From the NCBI GenBank assembly GCA_025351405.1, contig JANXVZ010000029.1:1-32672 (forward strand): a DNA stretch of 32,672 nucleotides, written 5' to 3'. Origin of the DNA: Sphingomonadales bacterium (GTDB lineage: Bacteria > Pseudomonadota > Alphaproteobacteria > Sphingomonadales > Sphingomonadaceae). Of the stretch, positions 24,322-32,621 are shown piece by piece (positions within the stretch are counted from its first letter, which is position 1; each line of letters starts with the position of its first letter). Both the position numbers and the translations under genes were made by a program. The notes under the pieces are model-generated. The model did not search any database, was not told the DNA's origin, and saw nothing but the letters and a program-made list of their open reading frames with translations.

Positions 24322-24567
24322 TCAGGCCGCCAGCTTGGCTTCGATGACCCGCGCCAGGTCGCCGACATTCTTCAATTCGGCGATTTCCTCATTGCGGAAC
24401 TTGATCTTGAACAGGCGTTCGAGGGTAATGACGAAACGAATATGGCTGAGGCTGTCCCACTCCTCGACATCATCCGCCGACGTCGCCTCGGTGACCTCGA
24501 GATCGTCGACGTCGAACACATCGACCATCGTTTCGGCGATCTTCGCCATGATTTCCTGATGATCCAT
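24322..24567 (-). CDS. Acyl carrier protein
   Basis: An 81-residue, acidic, all-helical carrier protein. The phosphopantetheine site is Ser39 in VEEWDSLSHI, the usual DSL motif. The ATG at 24567 has AGGA about nine bases upstream; the frame extends two codons to a TTG that is not needed. It is the first gene of the leftward FkbH unit and the natural partner of that protein, carrying the glyceryl or derived acyl group to later enzymes. Confidence 0.93.
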   Translation of the reverse strand: MDHQEIMAKIAETMVDVFDVDDLEVTEATSADDVEEWDSLSHIRFVITLERLFKIKFRNEEIAELKNVGDLARVIEAKLAA

Positions 24568-24719
24568 GCACAATGTCCTGCAAATCGAGACGAGCTATAT
24601 CATTGAACTGAAACGGTTTAATGCCGGGCCAGGCACGGCAGCGGTCTTAGCAGCCCCGCCCGTGGCGTGCAACTGCCGGCGTTGGTGGAGGCTCCGGCTG
24701 TTTTCAGGGCCTCCGGCGG

Positions 24720-24737
24720 CTGGGGCCTTGGCCCCAG
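24720..24737. repeat. GC-rich palindrome CTGGGGCC/GGCCCCAG
   Basis: CTGGGGCC (24720-24727) and GGCCCCAG (24730-24737) are perfect inverted copies separated by TT, followed by ACCCCTTTTC. The weak T-run could make a poor terminator on the plus strand, but no plus-strand gene ends here. It may be part of a dispersed repeat. Confidence 0.4.
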
Positions 24738-24791
24738 ACCCCTTTTCATTGGAGTGCGTGTAACCGATAAAATTCGTCATTTCTGCGAGAC

Positions 24792-24849
24792 CGGGAACCC
24801 ATCTCCAGCCCGACCGGCCGTTGCGATACGCTCCGGAGATGGGTTCCCG
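24792..24849. repeat. REP-like long inverted repeat
   Basis: Perfect 15-bp arms CGGGAACCCATCTCC (24792-24806) and GGAGATGGGTTCCCG (24835-24849) enclose 28 bases. The first arm is preceded by TCATTTCTGCGAGAC. This has the size and place expected of a dispersed extragenic palindrome; copies elsewhere in the genome would confirm that. Confidence 0.6.
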
Positions 24850-25444
24850 CTGCCGCCCTGAAACGACAATTGCCCATTTTTGTAGGAAATCCCGACCTTT
24901 CAAACCCATTGATTTCATTGAATACCAACTCGGAAGGTCAGCCCCAAGAGGCCTTTTCCTGACCTTTCGATCTGCGTGGCGTTTGAGCCGCTGGCCTATG
25001 CAGCCAAGGCGCGTTTCCAGACTAGCGATGAGAAAGAGCGACAGGCCCGCAACATAGCGATTCCAGCCTTGGTAGGACAGGCGCTCATCCAGGCGCGATC
25101 CGGTGCAAGGTCGGTAACTTTGAAGGTTGTCGAGATCGCGAACTTCATGCCCAATTGCGGCCGGGGAGTGATTTGCAAATTCGCACACTTTACCGCGCAT
25201 TGTGCGTAGCAAAAATGGCCGGGTTTGGGACGTTGTGGCCGTTGCCGCCGGGGCCAGTAACGACGAGTTCTGGCAGTAGCTGACGTTCGGGCTTGAGCTT
25301 AAGCGGCGACGACGAACGGCTAAGGTCGGGCCGTTTGCTGAGCGGCCGCTTTCCAATCTCGAGTCCGGCGAAGCCGACTAATATTCACATTGGCAGGTGC
25401 ATTCACTGACGCGCGACTTTTCAATTATGCGAATAGCCACTCGT

Positions 25445-26350
25445 CTAGTTGTCACCAAGCTGTGCCTTGCAGGCATCGAGTACGCACTGGCGAAGCCATT
25501 GATGAGCAGGGTCGCTATCCTGCCTTGGATGCCAGAGTAGCGAAACCGTGACCTCGGGTACGTAAACCGGGAATGGAAAACTGCACATGCCGTCGCGAAG
25601 CGCACAGGTGTGTCGCTCTGGAACGCTGGCAATGAGATCAGACTGCCGCGCCAAGGCCAATGCGGCGATGTACCCATCGACACTGGCAACGACATTCCGG
25701 CGGAGCCCCGCGGCTTTCACGGCTTCGTCGATAGGGCCCCGCTCCATGCCGCGCTGCGATACGCGGACGTGATTGCCAGCAGCAAATCGCTCAGCGGTCA
25801 TCTCACCGTGCTCAAATGGGTGTCCCGCCCGGACGACGCCGATGAACCGATCGCGGAATAGAGCCTTGGCACGCACTTCAGGCCCGAGCGTCCGGCCGAG
25901 GACACCTGTTTCGAGATCGATACTGCCATCGCGCAGGCCTTCGCTGCTACGATCCAGTTTTCGCATAAAGCGCAACTGCACACCCGGCGCATCCGCATTG
26001 ACCCGTCGAACAATGTGGGGGCCAAAGCTTTCGGTGAAGCCGTCGGAGTTTCGCAGGGTGAAGCTTCGAACAAGTCCCTTCACATCGAGCAGTTTGGCAG
26101 GTCGCAATACTGCTTCGGCATCTTTGACCAGATCACCAACCCGCTGTTGTAACTCAAGCGCCCGCGGCGTTGGTACGAGCCCGCGGCCGGCCCTGACGAG
26201 CAAGGGATCACCCATGACCTCGCGCAACCGCGCCAGCGCCCGGCTCATCGCCGATGGGCTGAGCTGAAGCCGTTTGGCGGCCCGCGCCACGCTGCCTTCG
26301 GTCAGCAGCACATCCAGCGTAACAAGCAGGTTGAGATCGGGAAGCGTCAT
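25445..26350 (-). CDS. LysR-family transcriptional regulator
   Basis: A 301-residue LysR regulator. The winged helix is at the N-terminus: LPDLNLLVTLDVLLTEGSVA, RAAKRLQLSPSAMSRALARL and GDPLLVRAGRGLVPTPRALE, followed by the coiled linker and a sensor domain. The start at ATG 26350 gives the normal length; the frame extends nearly 100 codons upstream but into non-conserved sequence. It is divergent from a small outer-membrane beta-barrel gene with 196 bp between, the usual layout for a LysR protein and its target. A repeated 50-bp element in that gap is also found before the cupin gene, suggesting that both are targets. The effector is unknown. Confidence 0.92.
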   Translation of the reverse strand: MTLPDLNLLVTLDVLLTEGSVARAAKRLQLSPSAMSRALARLREVMGDPLLVRAGRGLVPTPRALELQQRVGDLVKDAEAVLRPAKLLDVKGLVRSFTLRNSDGFTESFGPHIVRRVNADAPGVQLRFMRKLDRSSEGLRDGSIDLETGVLGRTLGPEVRAKALFRDRFIGVVRAGHPFEHGEMTAERFAAGNHVRVSQRGMERGPIDEAVKAAGLRRNVVASVDGYIAALALARQSDLIASVPERHTCALRDGMCSFPFPVYVPEVTVSLLWHPRQDSDPAHQWLRQCVLDACKAQLGDN

Positions 26351-26384
26351 ATGGCGTCGATAGCATGGCGTTGGTCCGATGGCA

Positions 26385-26434
26385 TGGCGTTTCGCGCAAT
26401 TGATCAATGCAAACGGTGCGTGTTCCGCCTTGCC
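26385..26434 (+). promoter_or_regulatory. Repeated 50-bp upstream element, copy 1
   Basis: This segment matches 27246-27295 at 37 of 50 positions without gaps. The best part is TGCAAACGnTGCG then CCGCCnTGCC (26408-26434). It lies between the divergent LysR and beta-barrel genes, ending 112 bp before the barrel ATG. Shared control by the LysR protein is the simplest reading. Confidence 0.5.
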
Positions 26435-26546
26435 GCGTCGGCGACTATCAACCGTCCGCGCCATTGAAGCGATGCAAAATGTGTCGCTGCGCCACATCGG
26501 CCGCCGTTCCCCTACTCGGCTGCCGCAATTGAGATAAGGACCGAAA

Positions 26547-27137
26547 ATGAAGGCAATTATTCTGGGTGGCATCGCCGCCCTGGCAACTGTTGCGGCCCCT
26601 GCGGCTGCCGAAGGTTTTAACGGGTTCCAGCTCGGAATCACCGCCGGCTATAATCACGACAAGGTCGGGCCGACGTTCAAAGATGCGTCGCTGACCAATA
26701 GCATCAGTCGCGATTCAGCGATGGTCGGAATCTTTGCCGACTATGATATGACAATCGGCACGCATTTCGTTCTGGGTGCTGAAGCGGCACTCAATGGCCC
26801 TGCGGACAACAAGCTGCGTGTTGATCATGCGGGTGTTCGCACGACAATCGACCCCCGTCTTGCGGTCTATCTTTCGGCCCGCGCCGGCTATCTGATCAAC
26901 GACAAGACGCTGCTTTATGTCCGCGGCGGTTGCGCCAGCATCCGCACGCACACCAGCGTCGGCCAGGCTGCGATGGTGAGCACAAGCCTAGACGGTTGGC
27001 ACGCCGGTGCTGGGCTCGAATACGCGGTCAGCCAGCACGTCAATGCCCGGATCGAGTACCGCTACACCGATGTTGGCGGCAGCAAGAACAACTATGAGCG
27101 CCAGCAGGCACTTGTAGGGCTAGCTTACCGGTTCTGA
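26547..27137 (+). CDS. Small outer-membrane beta-barrel protein
   Basis: A 196-residue protein with a clear signal peptide (MKAIILGGIAALATVAAPAAA, cleaved near AEG). The mature part alternates hydrophobic and polar residues in strands typical of eight-stranded Omp25/OmpA-like barrels: LGITAGYNHD at the start, VGIFADYDM and LSARAGYLI in the middle, and RIEYRYTDVGGSKNNYERQQ then ALVGLAYRF with the terminal Phe. AAGGA seven bases before ATG 26547 fixes the start. It is divergent from the LysR gene. Role unknown: many such proteins are surface structural barrels or small pores. Confidence 0.9.
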   Translation: MKAIILGGIAALATVAAPAAAEGFNGFQLGITAGYNHDKVGPTFKDASLTNSISRDSAMVGIFADYDMTIGTHFVLGAEAALNGPADNKLRVDHAGVRTTIDPRLAVYLSARAGYLINDKTLLYVRGGCASIRTHTSVGQAAMVSTSLDGWHAGAGLEYAVSQHVNARIEYRYTDVGGSKNNYERQQALVGLAYRF

Positions 27138-27162
27138 TGGCAAGGCAGCGCGTGGTCGCTGC

Positions 27163-27193
27163 AATCGGGTGTCGCCCTTGATGGTGCCCGATT
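27163..27193 (+). terminator. Possible terminator after beta-barrel gene
   Basis: AATCGGG (27163-27169) and CCCGATT (27187-27193) form a 7-bp inverted repeat with a 17-nt loop, 26 bp after the barrel stop. No strong T-run follows (only TTTGC), so the call is weak. Confidence 0.3.
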
Positions 27194-27245
27194 TGCGACC
27201 CGCCACTGGCGGTATACAGCACCGCATCATGCAATATCGGCGATG

Positions 27246-27295
27246 TGGCGTTCGGCGCATCAATTCAGTGCAAACGCTGCGAATCCCGCCATGCC
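27246..27295 (+). promoter_or_regulatory. Repeated 50-bp upstream element, copy 2
   Basis: Second copy of the element at 26385-26434, with TGCAAACG at 27269-27276. It ends 60 bp before the cupin start. Its presence links the cupin/exporter operon with the LysR/beta-barrel pair. Confidence 0.5.
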
Positions 27296-27355
27296 AAAAC
27301 GCCGAGTATGTATCGGTCGGGATCGTCAGATGACACGATTAATGGAGGTCTTTCG

Positions 27356-27976
27356 ATGAACAATTCATTGGAAACATTCGCTGAAGACGTTGCATCGGTT
27401 TGGGGGCCCTTGACCGCCGAACTGGTTTCGGCCGCGCGACAGCATCTGGAACGCCTTGTTTGTTCCCCCGCTACAGAATCCTGGCTGGAGGCATTGTATT
27501 GCGATATGCCGGCACGCGAGGAACTATACAACGACCCGGCTGACGGGTTCGTCCTGCTGGCACATGCCGAACATGCCCGGCTTTACCGGCCGCCCCATGA
27601 TCACGGCCGGGGTTGGGTGATCTACGCGGTTGTGTGCGGTGAAATCGAGATGGGCACCTATGCCCGGATCGACGGTGAAAGCGGCGCATCGCGCTTGGTC
27701 AAGCGATATGCCACGCTGGTCCGTCCCGGACAGGTCCAAGTATATTTGCCCGGCGACATCCACGACATGCTTTGCGTTGCCGGTCCGGCGCTCTTGCTGC
27801 GTTTCAGCGACCGCGACCTTCAGCACGAAGACAAGGTCGAGCACCGGGTCACGCGTTACATTCATTGCGAAGGGCTGTGGACGGCGCGACTGCAAGATAA
27901 CACCGCCGTTGGTATTGTCAGCCGAGAGGGCATTGCCAAGCACGATAAATCGGCGGGCTGCGAAAAGCATGGTTAA
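27356..27976 (+). CDS. Cupin protein, thiol-dioxygenase-like
   Basis: A 206-residue protein with a cupin core. RPPHDHGRGWVIYAVVCGEI gives the metal pair His81 and His83 of cupin motif 1, and LPGDIHDM gives a third candidate, His136. The usual glutamate of motif 1 is missing, as in the three-histidine thiol dioxygenases (cysteine dioxygenase type). GGAGG at 27344-27348 fixes ATG 27356; the open frame runs 37 codons further upstream without support. Its stop overlaps the start of the DHA2 transporter by eight bases. The substrate is unknown; oxidation of a small thiol or other metabolite that is then exported is conceivable. Confidence 0.8.
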   Translation: MNNSLETFAEDVASVWGPLTAELVSAARQHLERLVCSPATESWLEALYCDMPAREELYNDPADGFVLLAHAEHARLYRPPHDHGRGWVIYAVVCGEIEMGTYARIDGESGASRLVKRYATLVRPGQVQVYLPGDIHDMLCVAGPALLLRFSDRDLQHEDKVEHRVTRYIHCEGLWTARLQDNTAVGIVSREGIAKHDKSAGCEKHG

Positions 27977-29384
27977 TGCTCCGCCCGTAATCGCGGCGAT
28001 CGAGACCAGTTCGGGATTGTCGACGCGACACCGCCCGATCGCGATCGCATGCGTTTTGGCGGCCATGACTCTGGTCGTCCTTGATGCATCCATCGTCAAT
28101 GTGGCGCTGCCGACCATGGCACGATCGTTGGACGTGACACCGGCCAATGCCGTGTTGACGGTCTTGGCCTATCAAATGGCGCTGGTCATGGCATTGCTGC
28201 TAGCGGCGGCGCTCGGGGAACGCCTGGGACCCCGACGCGTCTTCACTTTTGGAATTTTGTTGTTCACCATCGCGTCAATTCTGTGTGCCGTCGCGCCATC
28301 GTTGCCGTGGCTGGTTGTGGCCCGATTCCTCCAGGGTCTTGGCGGAGCCGCCATTATGGCGCTCGGCGTATCACTTCTACGCTTCACGGTCCCGACCGAC
28401 CAATTCGGCGCGGCGATTGGCTGGAATGCGCTCACCGTGGCATTGTGCGCTGCGGCCGGCCCCACGCTAGGTGTCTTGATCCTTTCGCTTGCAGGCTGGC
28501 CGTGGCTGTTCGCCATGAACATACCGCTGGCCATTCTGGCATTGGTCGCAACGCGATCGCTCCCGATCGTGGCTGGATCGTCGCACCGGCTAGACTGGAT
28601 CAGCGTCTTGCTATCGGCGACGGCGGTTGCAGCGCTGGTAATCGGGGCCGAGCTTGTCCCGACACGGCCGGCGTTCTCGGCCATGATGCTCCTCACTGCG
28701 TTGATTGCGGGGCCGATGCTGGTTCAACGCGAAATGCTCAAGACGGCCCCACTGATCCCGTTCGATCTTCTCGAAAATGGCTCGTTTCGCGTTTCGGTGG
28801 CGGCGTCTGTCTGCTGCTTTGCCGGACAGGCTATGGCGATGGTGGCGCTGCCCTTTTTCCTTCGGCACGCGCTCGGCATGACACCGATGGCGGCAGGGTT
28901 TTACATGACGCCCTGGCCTCTTGCGGTCGCGGTCGCGGTGCCCATCACCAGTCAGCTTGCAGGTTCCGTGCCGACAGCACTGCTTTGCGCCGCCGGCGGT
29001 GCCTGCCTCGCGTTGGGCCTCGCAGCGGCGGCGCTGTGGCCACTTGCCGACGACGCGCTACCGCTTCTGGCCTTCATGCTGATCTGCGGTGTTGGTTTTG
29101 GCCTTTTTCAGGTGCCCAACAATCAGAACATGTTTCTTGCGGTGCCGTCTGAAAGAAGTGCCGCCGCCGGCGGCATCCAGGGTACCGCTCGCCTTGTGGG
29201 TCAGACGGCAGGCGCAGTCATCATGACCCTTCTTCTCAAGGTGATGCCGGCCGATGCAGCGCCGCAGATCGGTCTGGGCGTCGGGGCAATGCTGGCATTG
29301 CTGGCCGGCCTGGTAAGCCTGCGGCGCATCCGACCAACGAACCGGCGCCTGCTGCTTACCCCACTAGAACCAACCGGGAAATGA
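27969..29384 (+). CDS. DHA2-type MFS exporter
   Basis: A 471-residue MFS protein with about 14 membrane segments. VVLDASIVNVALPTM in the first segment is the DHA2 (EmrB/QacA) motif LDxTIVNVALP, and GERLGPRRVFTFG is the loop 2-3 motif. RFLQGLGGAAIMALGVSLL and GWNALTVALCAAAGPTLGV fit the antiporter motif C region. ATG 27969 overlaps the cupin gene end; the frame continues upstream inside that gene but this is not real. Family members expel drugs or metabolites with proton exchange. Its stop overlaps the next start, so the cupin, exporter and protease genes form one operon. Confidence 0.9.
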   Translation: MVNAPPVIAAIETSSGLSTRHRPIAIACVLAAMTLVVLDASIVNVALPTMARSLDVTPANAVLTVLAYQMALVMALLLAAALGERLGPRRVFTFGILLFTIASILCAVAPSLPWLVVARFLQGLGGAAIMALGVSLLRFTVPTDQFGAAIGWNALTVALCAAAGPTLGVLILSLAGWPWLFAMNIPLAILALVATRSLPIVAGSSHRLDWISVLLSATAVAALVIGAELVPTRPAFSAMMLLTALIAGPMLVQREMLKTAPLIPFDLLENGSFRVSVAASVCCFAGQAMAMVALPFFLRHALGMTPMAAGFYMTPWPLAVAVAVPITSQLAGSVPTALLCAAGGACLALGLAAAALWPLADDALPLLAFMLICGVGFGLFQVPNNQNMFLAVPSERSAAAGGIQGTARLVGQTAGAVIMTLLLKVMPADAAPQIGLGVGAMLALLAGLVSLRRIRPTNRRLLLTPLEPTGK

Positions 29385-30355
29385 CGATGTCCGAAACCCG
29401 TAGGGATGTCTGGGGCAATTGGCTCGAACCCGGTGCCAAGTGGAGCATTCAGTTGGAATTGGGGGACAAAGGCATCTTGCGATCGGGACGCTGGCTGGCA
29501 GCTCGAAGCCTTTTGTGGATGGCTGTACTGATATTCGCGACCATGCTTGCGTTCGGTCCCGGGATTGAGGCGCTTGCACATGCGCTGCCAAGACAGCCAG
29601 CGCATCAATTCTTCGCCAAGTTGTGCGGCGCGCTCATCGTTCTTGGCACCTATACGGTGCTCGTTCGCGTAGGCGAGCGGAGGAAACCAACTGAATTGAC
29701 CCTGACCGCGGCACCGGCGGGACTGGCAATGGGTTTGCTCGCCGGCTTCCTGATGTTTGTTGCCGTGATGGCGATCCTGATTGGAACCGGTCTGTATGGT
29801 GTTGCGTGGCATGGACCCGCATCGGCATGGCGTGGTGCAGGTCTGGCGCTCGAATCAGGCGTCGTGGAGGAAGTGCTGGTTCGCGGCGTGATATTGCGGC
29901 TGGTTTGGCGAGCCTTTGGGCCATTCATGGCCTTTGGCGTTTCGGCAACTCTTTTCGGGGTCGGTCACGCCATCAACCCCGGTGCCACTATCTTCGCAAC
30001 GATATGCGTCGCGGTCGAAGCGGGTATCATGCTCGGCGCCTTTTATGCGCTTACCGGTCGCCTTTGGGTTTCGATCGGCGTCCATGCGGGCTGGAACTTC
30101 ACGCAGGGGTATGTCTTCGGTGCGGCCGTTTCTGGCGGCAATTTTGGCGGCTCCATCGCAACGAGCACCCCGAGCGGCAATTTCCCTGACTGGCTTACTG
30201 GAGGGGCATTCGGGCCTGAAGCATCACTGCCGGCCCTTGCGGTATGCACGTCGGTCGGCGCCGCGCTGCTTTGGCTGTGCTGGCGCGTCGACCGGTTCCC
30301 CAAGATGCAAAAACCACGTGTAGCGAGCATTCAATTCAATGATATATTTGTATAA
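29381..30355 (+). CDS. CPBP-family intramembrane protease
   Basis: A 324-residue membrane protein of the CPBP (Abi/Rce1) family. All three signature blocks are present: EExxxR as VVEEVLVRG (Glu163, Glu164, Arg168), FxxxH as FGVGHAINP (His196), and HxxxN as HAGWNF (His235, Asn239). About eight hydrophobic segments surround them. Members cleave prenylated proteins, bacteriocin leaders or unknown substrates in the membrane. ATG 29381 overlaps the exporter stop (ATGA); ATG 29387 is an alternative. No small peptide gene that could be a substrate was seen nearby. Confidence 0.9.
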   Translation: MTMSETRRDVWGNWLEPGAKWSIQLELGDKGILRSGRWLAARSLLWMAVLIFATMLAFGPGIEALAHALPRQPAHQFFAKLCGALIVLGTYTVLVRVGERRKPTELTLTAAPAGLAMGLLAGFLMFVAVMAILIGTGLYGVAWHGPASAWRGAGLALESGVVEEVLVRGVILRLVWRAFGPFMAFGVSATLFGVGHAINPGATIFATICVAVEAGIMLGAFYALTGRLWVSIGVHAGWNFTQGYVFGAAVSGGNFGGSIATSTPSGNFPDWLTGGAFGPEASLPALAVCTSVGAALLWLCWRVDRFPKMQKPRVASIQFNDIFV

Positions 30356-31313
30356 GTTTTTGCCGGCGGTTGGCGTGACAGCCTCTTTGGTAGCCGCCCC
30401 CGGCACGTCGACGGCTTTCGCGCAGCAACCCGATCAGGCTGAGGAAATTGTCGTCACGGCGCGCCGCAGCGGAATCCCGGTCTGGCGGGTAACGAGTGGG
30501 ACAGCGACTGTGGTTCTCGTCGGTGCCATCCCCGGTATTACCACCACGACGAAGTGGGATCCGGAAGAACTCATCGAGGCGCTGCGCAAGGCCGACCGCG
30601 TGATGTTTCCGGTTTCCGCAGATGTTGACGTGTCGCCGTTTGCGATGGTCGGCTATTTCTTCAAATGGCGGAGGCAGGAAATGCTGCCAAGGGGGCAGAC
30701 CCTTGCCGACATCCTGACGCCCGAACAATATGGACAGCTCGCTGCACTACAGCGAAAGGGCATCCTCCAACCCGGCTATGAACATGTGCACTCGCTTCAT
30801 CTGGCGCTCAAGCTTCAGGGGATCGCGCAACAATCAATCAGATATGGCCCGGGTGTGCCGGCTTTTGTCAGCAAGGCTGTCGCCGAATACAAACTCAAGC
30901 TCGTTTCACTGAAAAAGGTGAACGCAAAGCCGCTCGCTGCCGATCTCTTCGATTCGCCGCCAAGTCGGCACGTCGCCTGTCTGATGGCATCTGTCGCCAT
31001 GGCAGAGGCCGGTCCCGCCGGAGTCGAGGCCGGATCGCAGGCCTGGGCTGCGCGTCGCGTGCCCGAGGTCATGGCGAGCGCAGCAGATCATCGCTTTGCG
31101 AACTGCTGGCCGGCCGGAGCAGCGGGCTTGATGACCAACGCGGACCTGCTGTCGAGCGTCGAGCATTTGCTGGCCGACCGAGAAGTGACGGTCGCCATCG
31201 CTCCGCTTCAAATGTTGGCGGCCAAACAGGGGGTCCTCGACGAGCTTGCTGCTGCCGGTTTTGATATTGAAGGTCCGGCGTGGAAGTCAGATCAAACGGA
31301 ACTTACCCGATAA
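30339..31313 (+). CDS. GumN/TraB-like protein lacking catalytic histidines
   Basis: A 324-residue exported protein. A signal peptide (MIYLYKFLPAVGVTASLVAA ending near AFAQQ) is followed by EEIVVTARR, which looks like a TonB-box segment, and then by a GumN/TraB-type start, IPVWRVTSGTATVVLVGAIP. The family's C-terminal block is recognisable as TVAIAPLQMLAAKQGVLDEL followed by AAAGFDIEGP. The histidine-bearing motifs usual in TraB/GumN (a GTxH-like site and a GxxH near the end) read GAIP and APLQ here, so the protein may have lost metal-dependent activity. It overlaps the protease gene by 17 bp. The start is fixed by the leader; the ribosome-binding site is weak. Confidence 0.75.
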   Translation: MIYLYKFLPAVGVTASLVAAPGTSTAFAQQPDQAEEIVVTARRSGIPVWRVTSGTATVVLVGAIPGITTTTKWDPEELIEALRKADRVMFPVSADVDVSPFAMVGYFFKWRRQEMLPRGQTLADILTPEQYGQLAALQRKGILQPGYEHVHSLHLALKLQGIAQQSIRYGPGVPAFVSKAVAEYKLKLVSLKKVNAKPLAADLFDSPPSRHVACLMASVAMAEAGPAGVEAGSQAWAARRVPEVMASAADHRFANCWPAGAAGLMTNADLLSSVEHLLADREVTVAIAPLQMLAAKQGVLDELAAAGFDIEGPAWKSDQTELTR

Positions 31314-31482
31314 CTCGCAACGGTGGTTCGGCAAGTTCGGCCCTTTACAACATGGCCGGCTTTCTGGCGGAAGTTGCAGGGATTGTCGACTGAACGAGGC
31401 TATTTCGGCATGGCCAAAGGACATGCGCGACTACGTGTTGCATCTTGCCCTCCCGTCCGATGAATATTGATAGGAAACTGCC

Positions 31483-32400
31483 ATGGTACTGGTCCGCGCC
31501 AATGGGATCGATCTGGCCTACGACAGCTTTGGCGACGAGAGCGCACCGCCCATCCTGCTGATTGCCGGATTGGGCGCGCAGATGATCCGCTGGACCGAGC
31601 CGTTCTGCAGAGCTCTCACCGCGACGAACTTGCGCGTGATCCGTTTTGATAACCGCGATTCCGGCCTTTCGACCCATTTCAGCGACGCGCCTGTGCCTGA
31701 TTTTGCCGCCATGGAGGTCGGCATCATGCCCGTGGCTCCGTATATGCTGGATGATATGGCAGCCGATGCATTGGGTCTGCTCGATGCGTTGGGAATTGAA
31801 CGGGTCCATCTGGTCGGCCGCTCGATGGGCGGTATGATCGCGCAGATCATGGCAAGTCGCTATCCCTCGCGCGTGCTGTCGCTGACCTCGATCATGGCCA
31901 GTTCGGGCAATCCGACTCTGCCTTCACTCGAGAGCACCCTGATGGCGATGATGACAGGTCCAGCGCCCGACCCGCTTGTCGATCAGGATGGATTTGTTGA
32001 ACATCGACTGCGATTTGCCCGGCATCTTGCCTCCCCCGATCTTCCCTTCGATGACATCGAGCAACGCGCGCTCATTTTGACCGAGTTACTGCGGGGCCGG
32101 GACTTTGGTGGAGCAGCGCGTCAGATGGTGGCCGTTGCAGTTGATGGCGACCGGCGCGAAAGACTGGCAAATATCACGGCTCCGGCTCTGGTGATCCATG
32201 GCAGCGCCGATCCAATGTTTTCGTTCGCGCATGGGGAAGATACCGCCGCTGCTATACCCCACGCCCGTTTTCTACCCATTGAAGGCATGGGGCATGATTT
32301 GCCCGAATCATTCCATGCAACTGTAATTGATGCGATCGAGAGGATCACGCGCGAAAAATCTCATGCAGGCCCGGTTGCAACATTCCCCGGACGAACATGA
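31483..32400 (+). CDS. Alpha/beta-fold hydrolase
   Basis: A 305-residue alpha/beta hydrolase. The nucleophile Ser114 lies in LVGRSMGGMIAQ, the acid Asp243 in IHGSADPMF, and His271 in EGMGHDLP. FDNRDSGLST after the oxyanion strand (ILLIAGLGAQMIRW) is typical of the esterase/haloperoxidase-like group without a leader. AGGAAA upstream supports ATG 31483. It is separated from the GumN-like gene by 169 bp, so it may have its own promoter. The substrate cannot be told; ester or lactone hydrolysis is likely. Confidence 0.9.
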   Translation: MVLVRANGIDLAYDSFGDESAPPILLIAGLGAQMIRWTEPFCRALTATNLRVIRFDNRDSGLSTHFSDAPVPDFAAMEVGIMPVAPYMLDDMAADALGLLDALGIERVHLVGRSMGGMIAQIMASRYPSRVLSLTSIMASSGNPTLPSLESTLMAMMTGPAPDPLVDQDGFVEHRLRFARHLASPDLPFDDIEQRALILTELLRGRDFGGAARQMVAVAVDGDRRERLANITAPALVIHGSADPMFSFAHGEDTAAAIPHARFLPIEGMGHDLPESFHATVIDAIERITREKSHAGPVATFPGRT

Positions 32401-32621
32401 CCGTCAGGCAAGCCCCCCGCAGCCTGTCTGGAAGCGAATCGTCGCCTGTTCAGATGGCTGCTGACAGCCATATTTGACCCGCTTGAAAGGCAGCTGCCGT
32501 CCAGACCGGTCGTTCCGAGGTGTTCTAGTGAATGGCGGGACCTGGGTCGATAGCGGACGGGCTGCTTTCTCACGAAGCAGGCGCTATCGCGTATGAAACG
32601 ACGCTAAGACAAGGACCACCC

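Larger units (their letters stand above)
24568..25444. other. Intergenic region without credible gene
   Basis: About 875 bp. A long open frame on the minus strand (24595-25356) shows no domain and reads through repeats, so I do not call it. The region contains a GC-rich palindrome (24720-24737) and a REP-like inverted repeat (24792-24849). The remaining 500 bp, including 25200-25380, shows nothing that I can name. It separates the glycan cluster from the LysR region and may be a relic of a lost gene or element. Confidence 0.6.

Noticed and set aside
24595-25356. A 253-codon open frame on the minus strand in the gene-free region
   Set aside because: It reads through the REP-like inverted repeat and GC palindrome, has no recognisable domain and no ribosome-binding site; most likely a chance frame or a relic.
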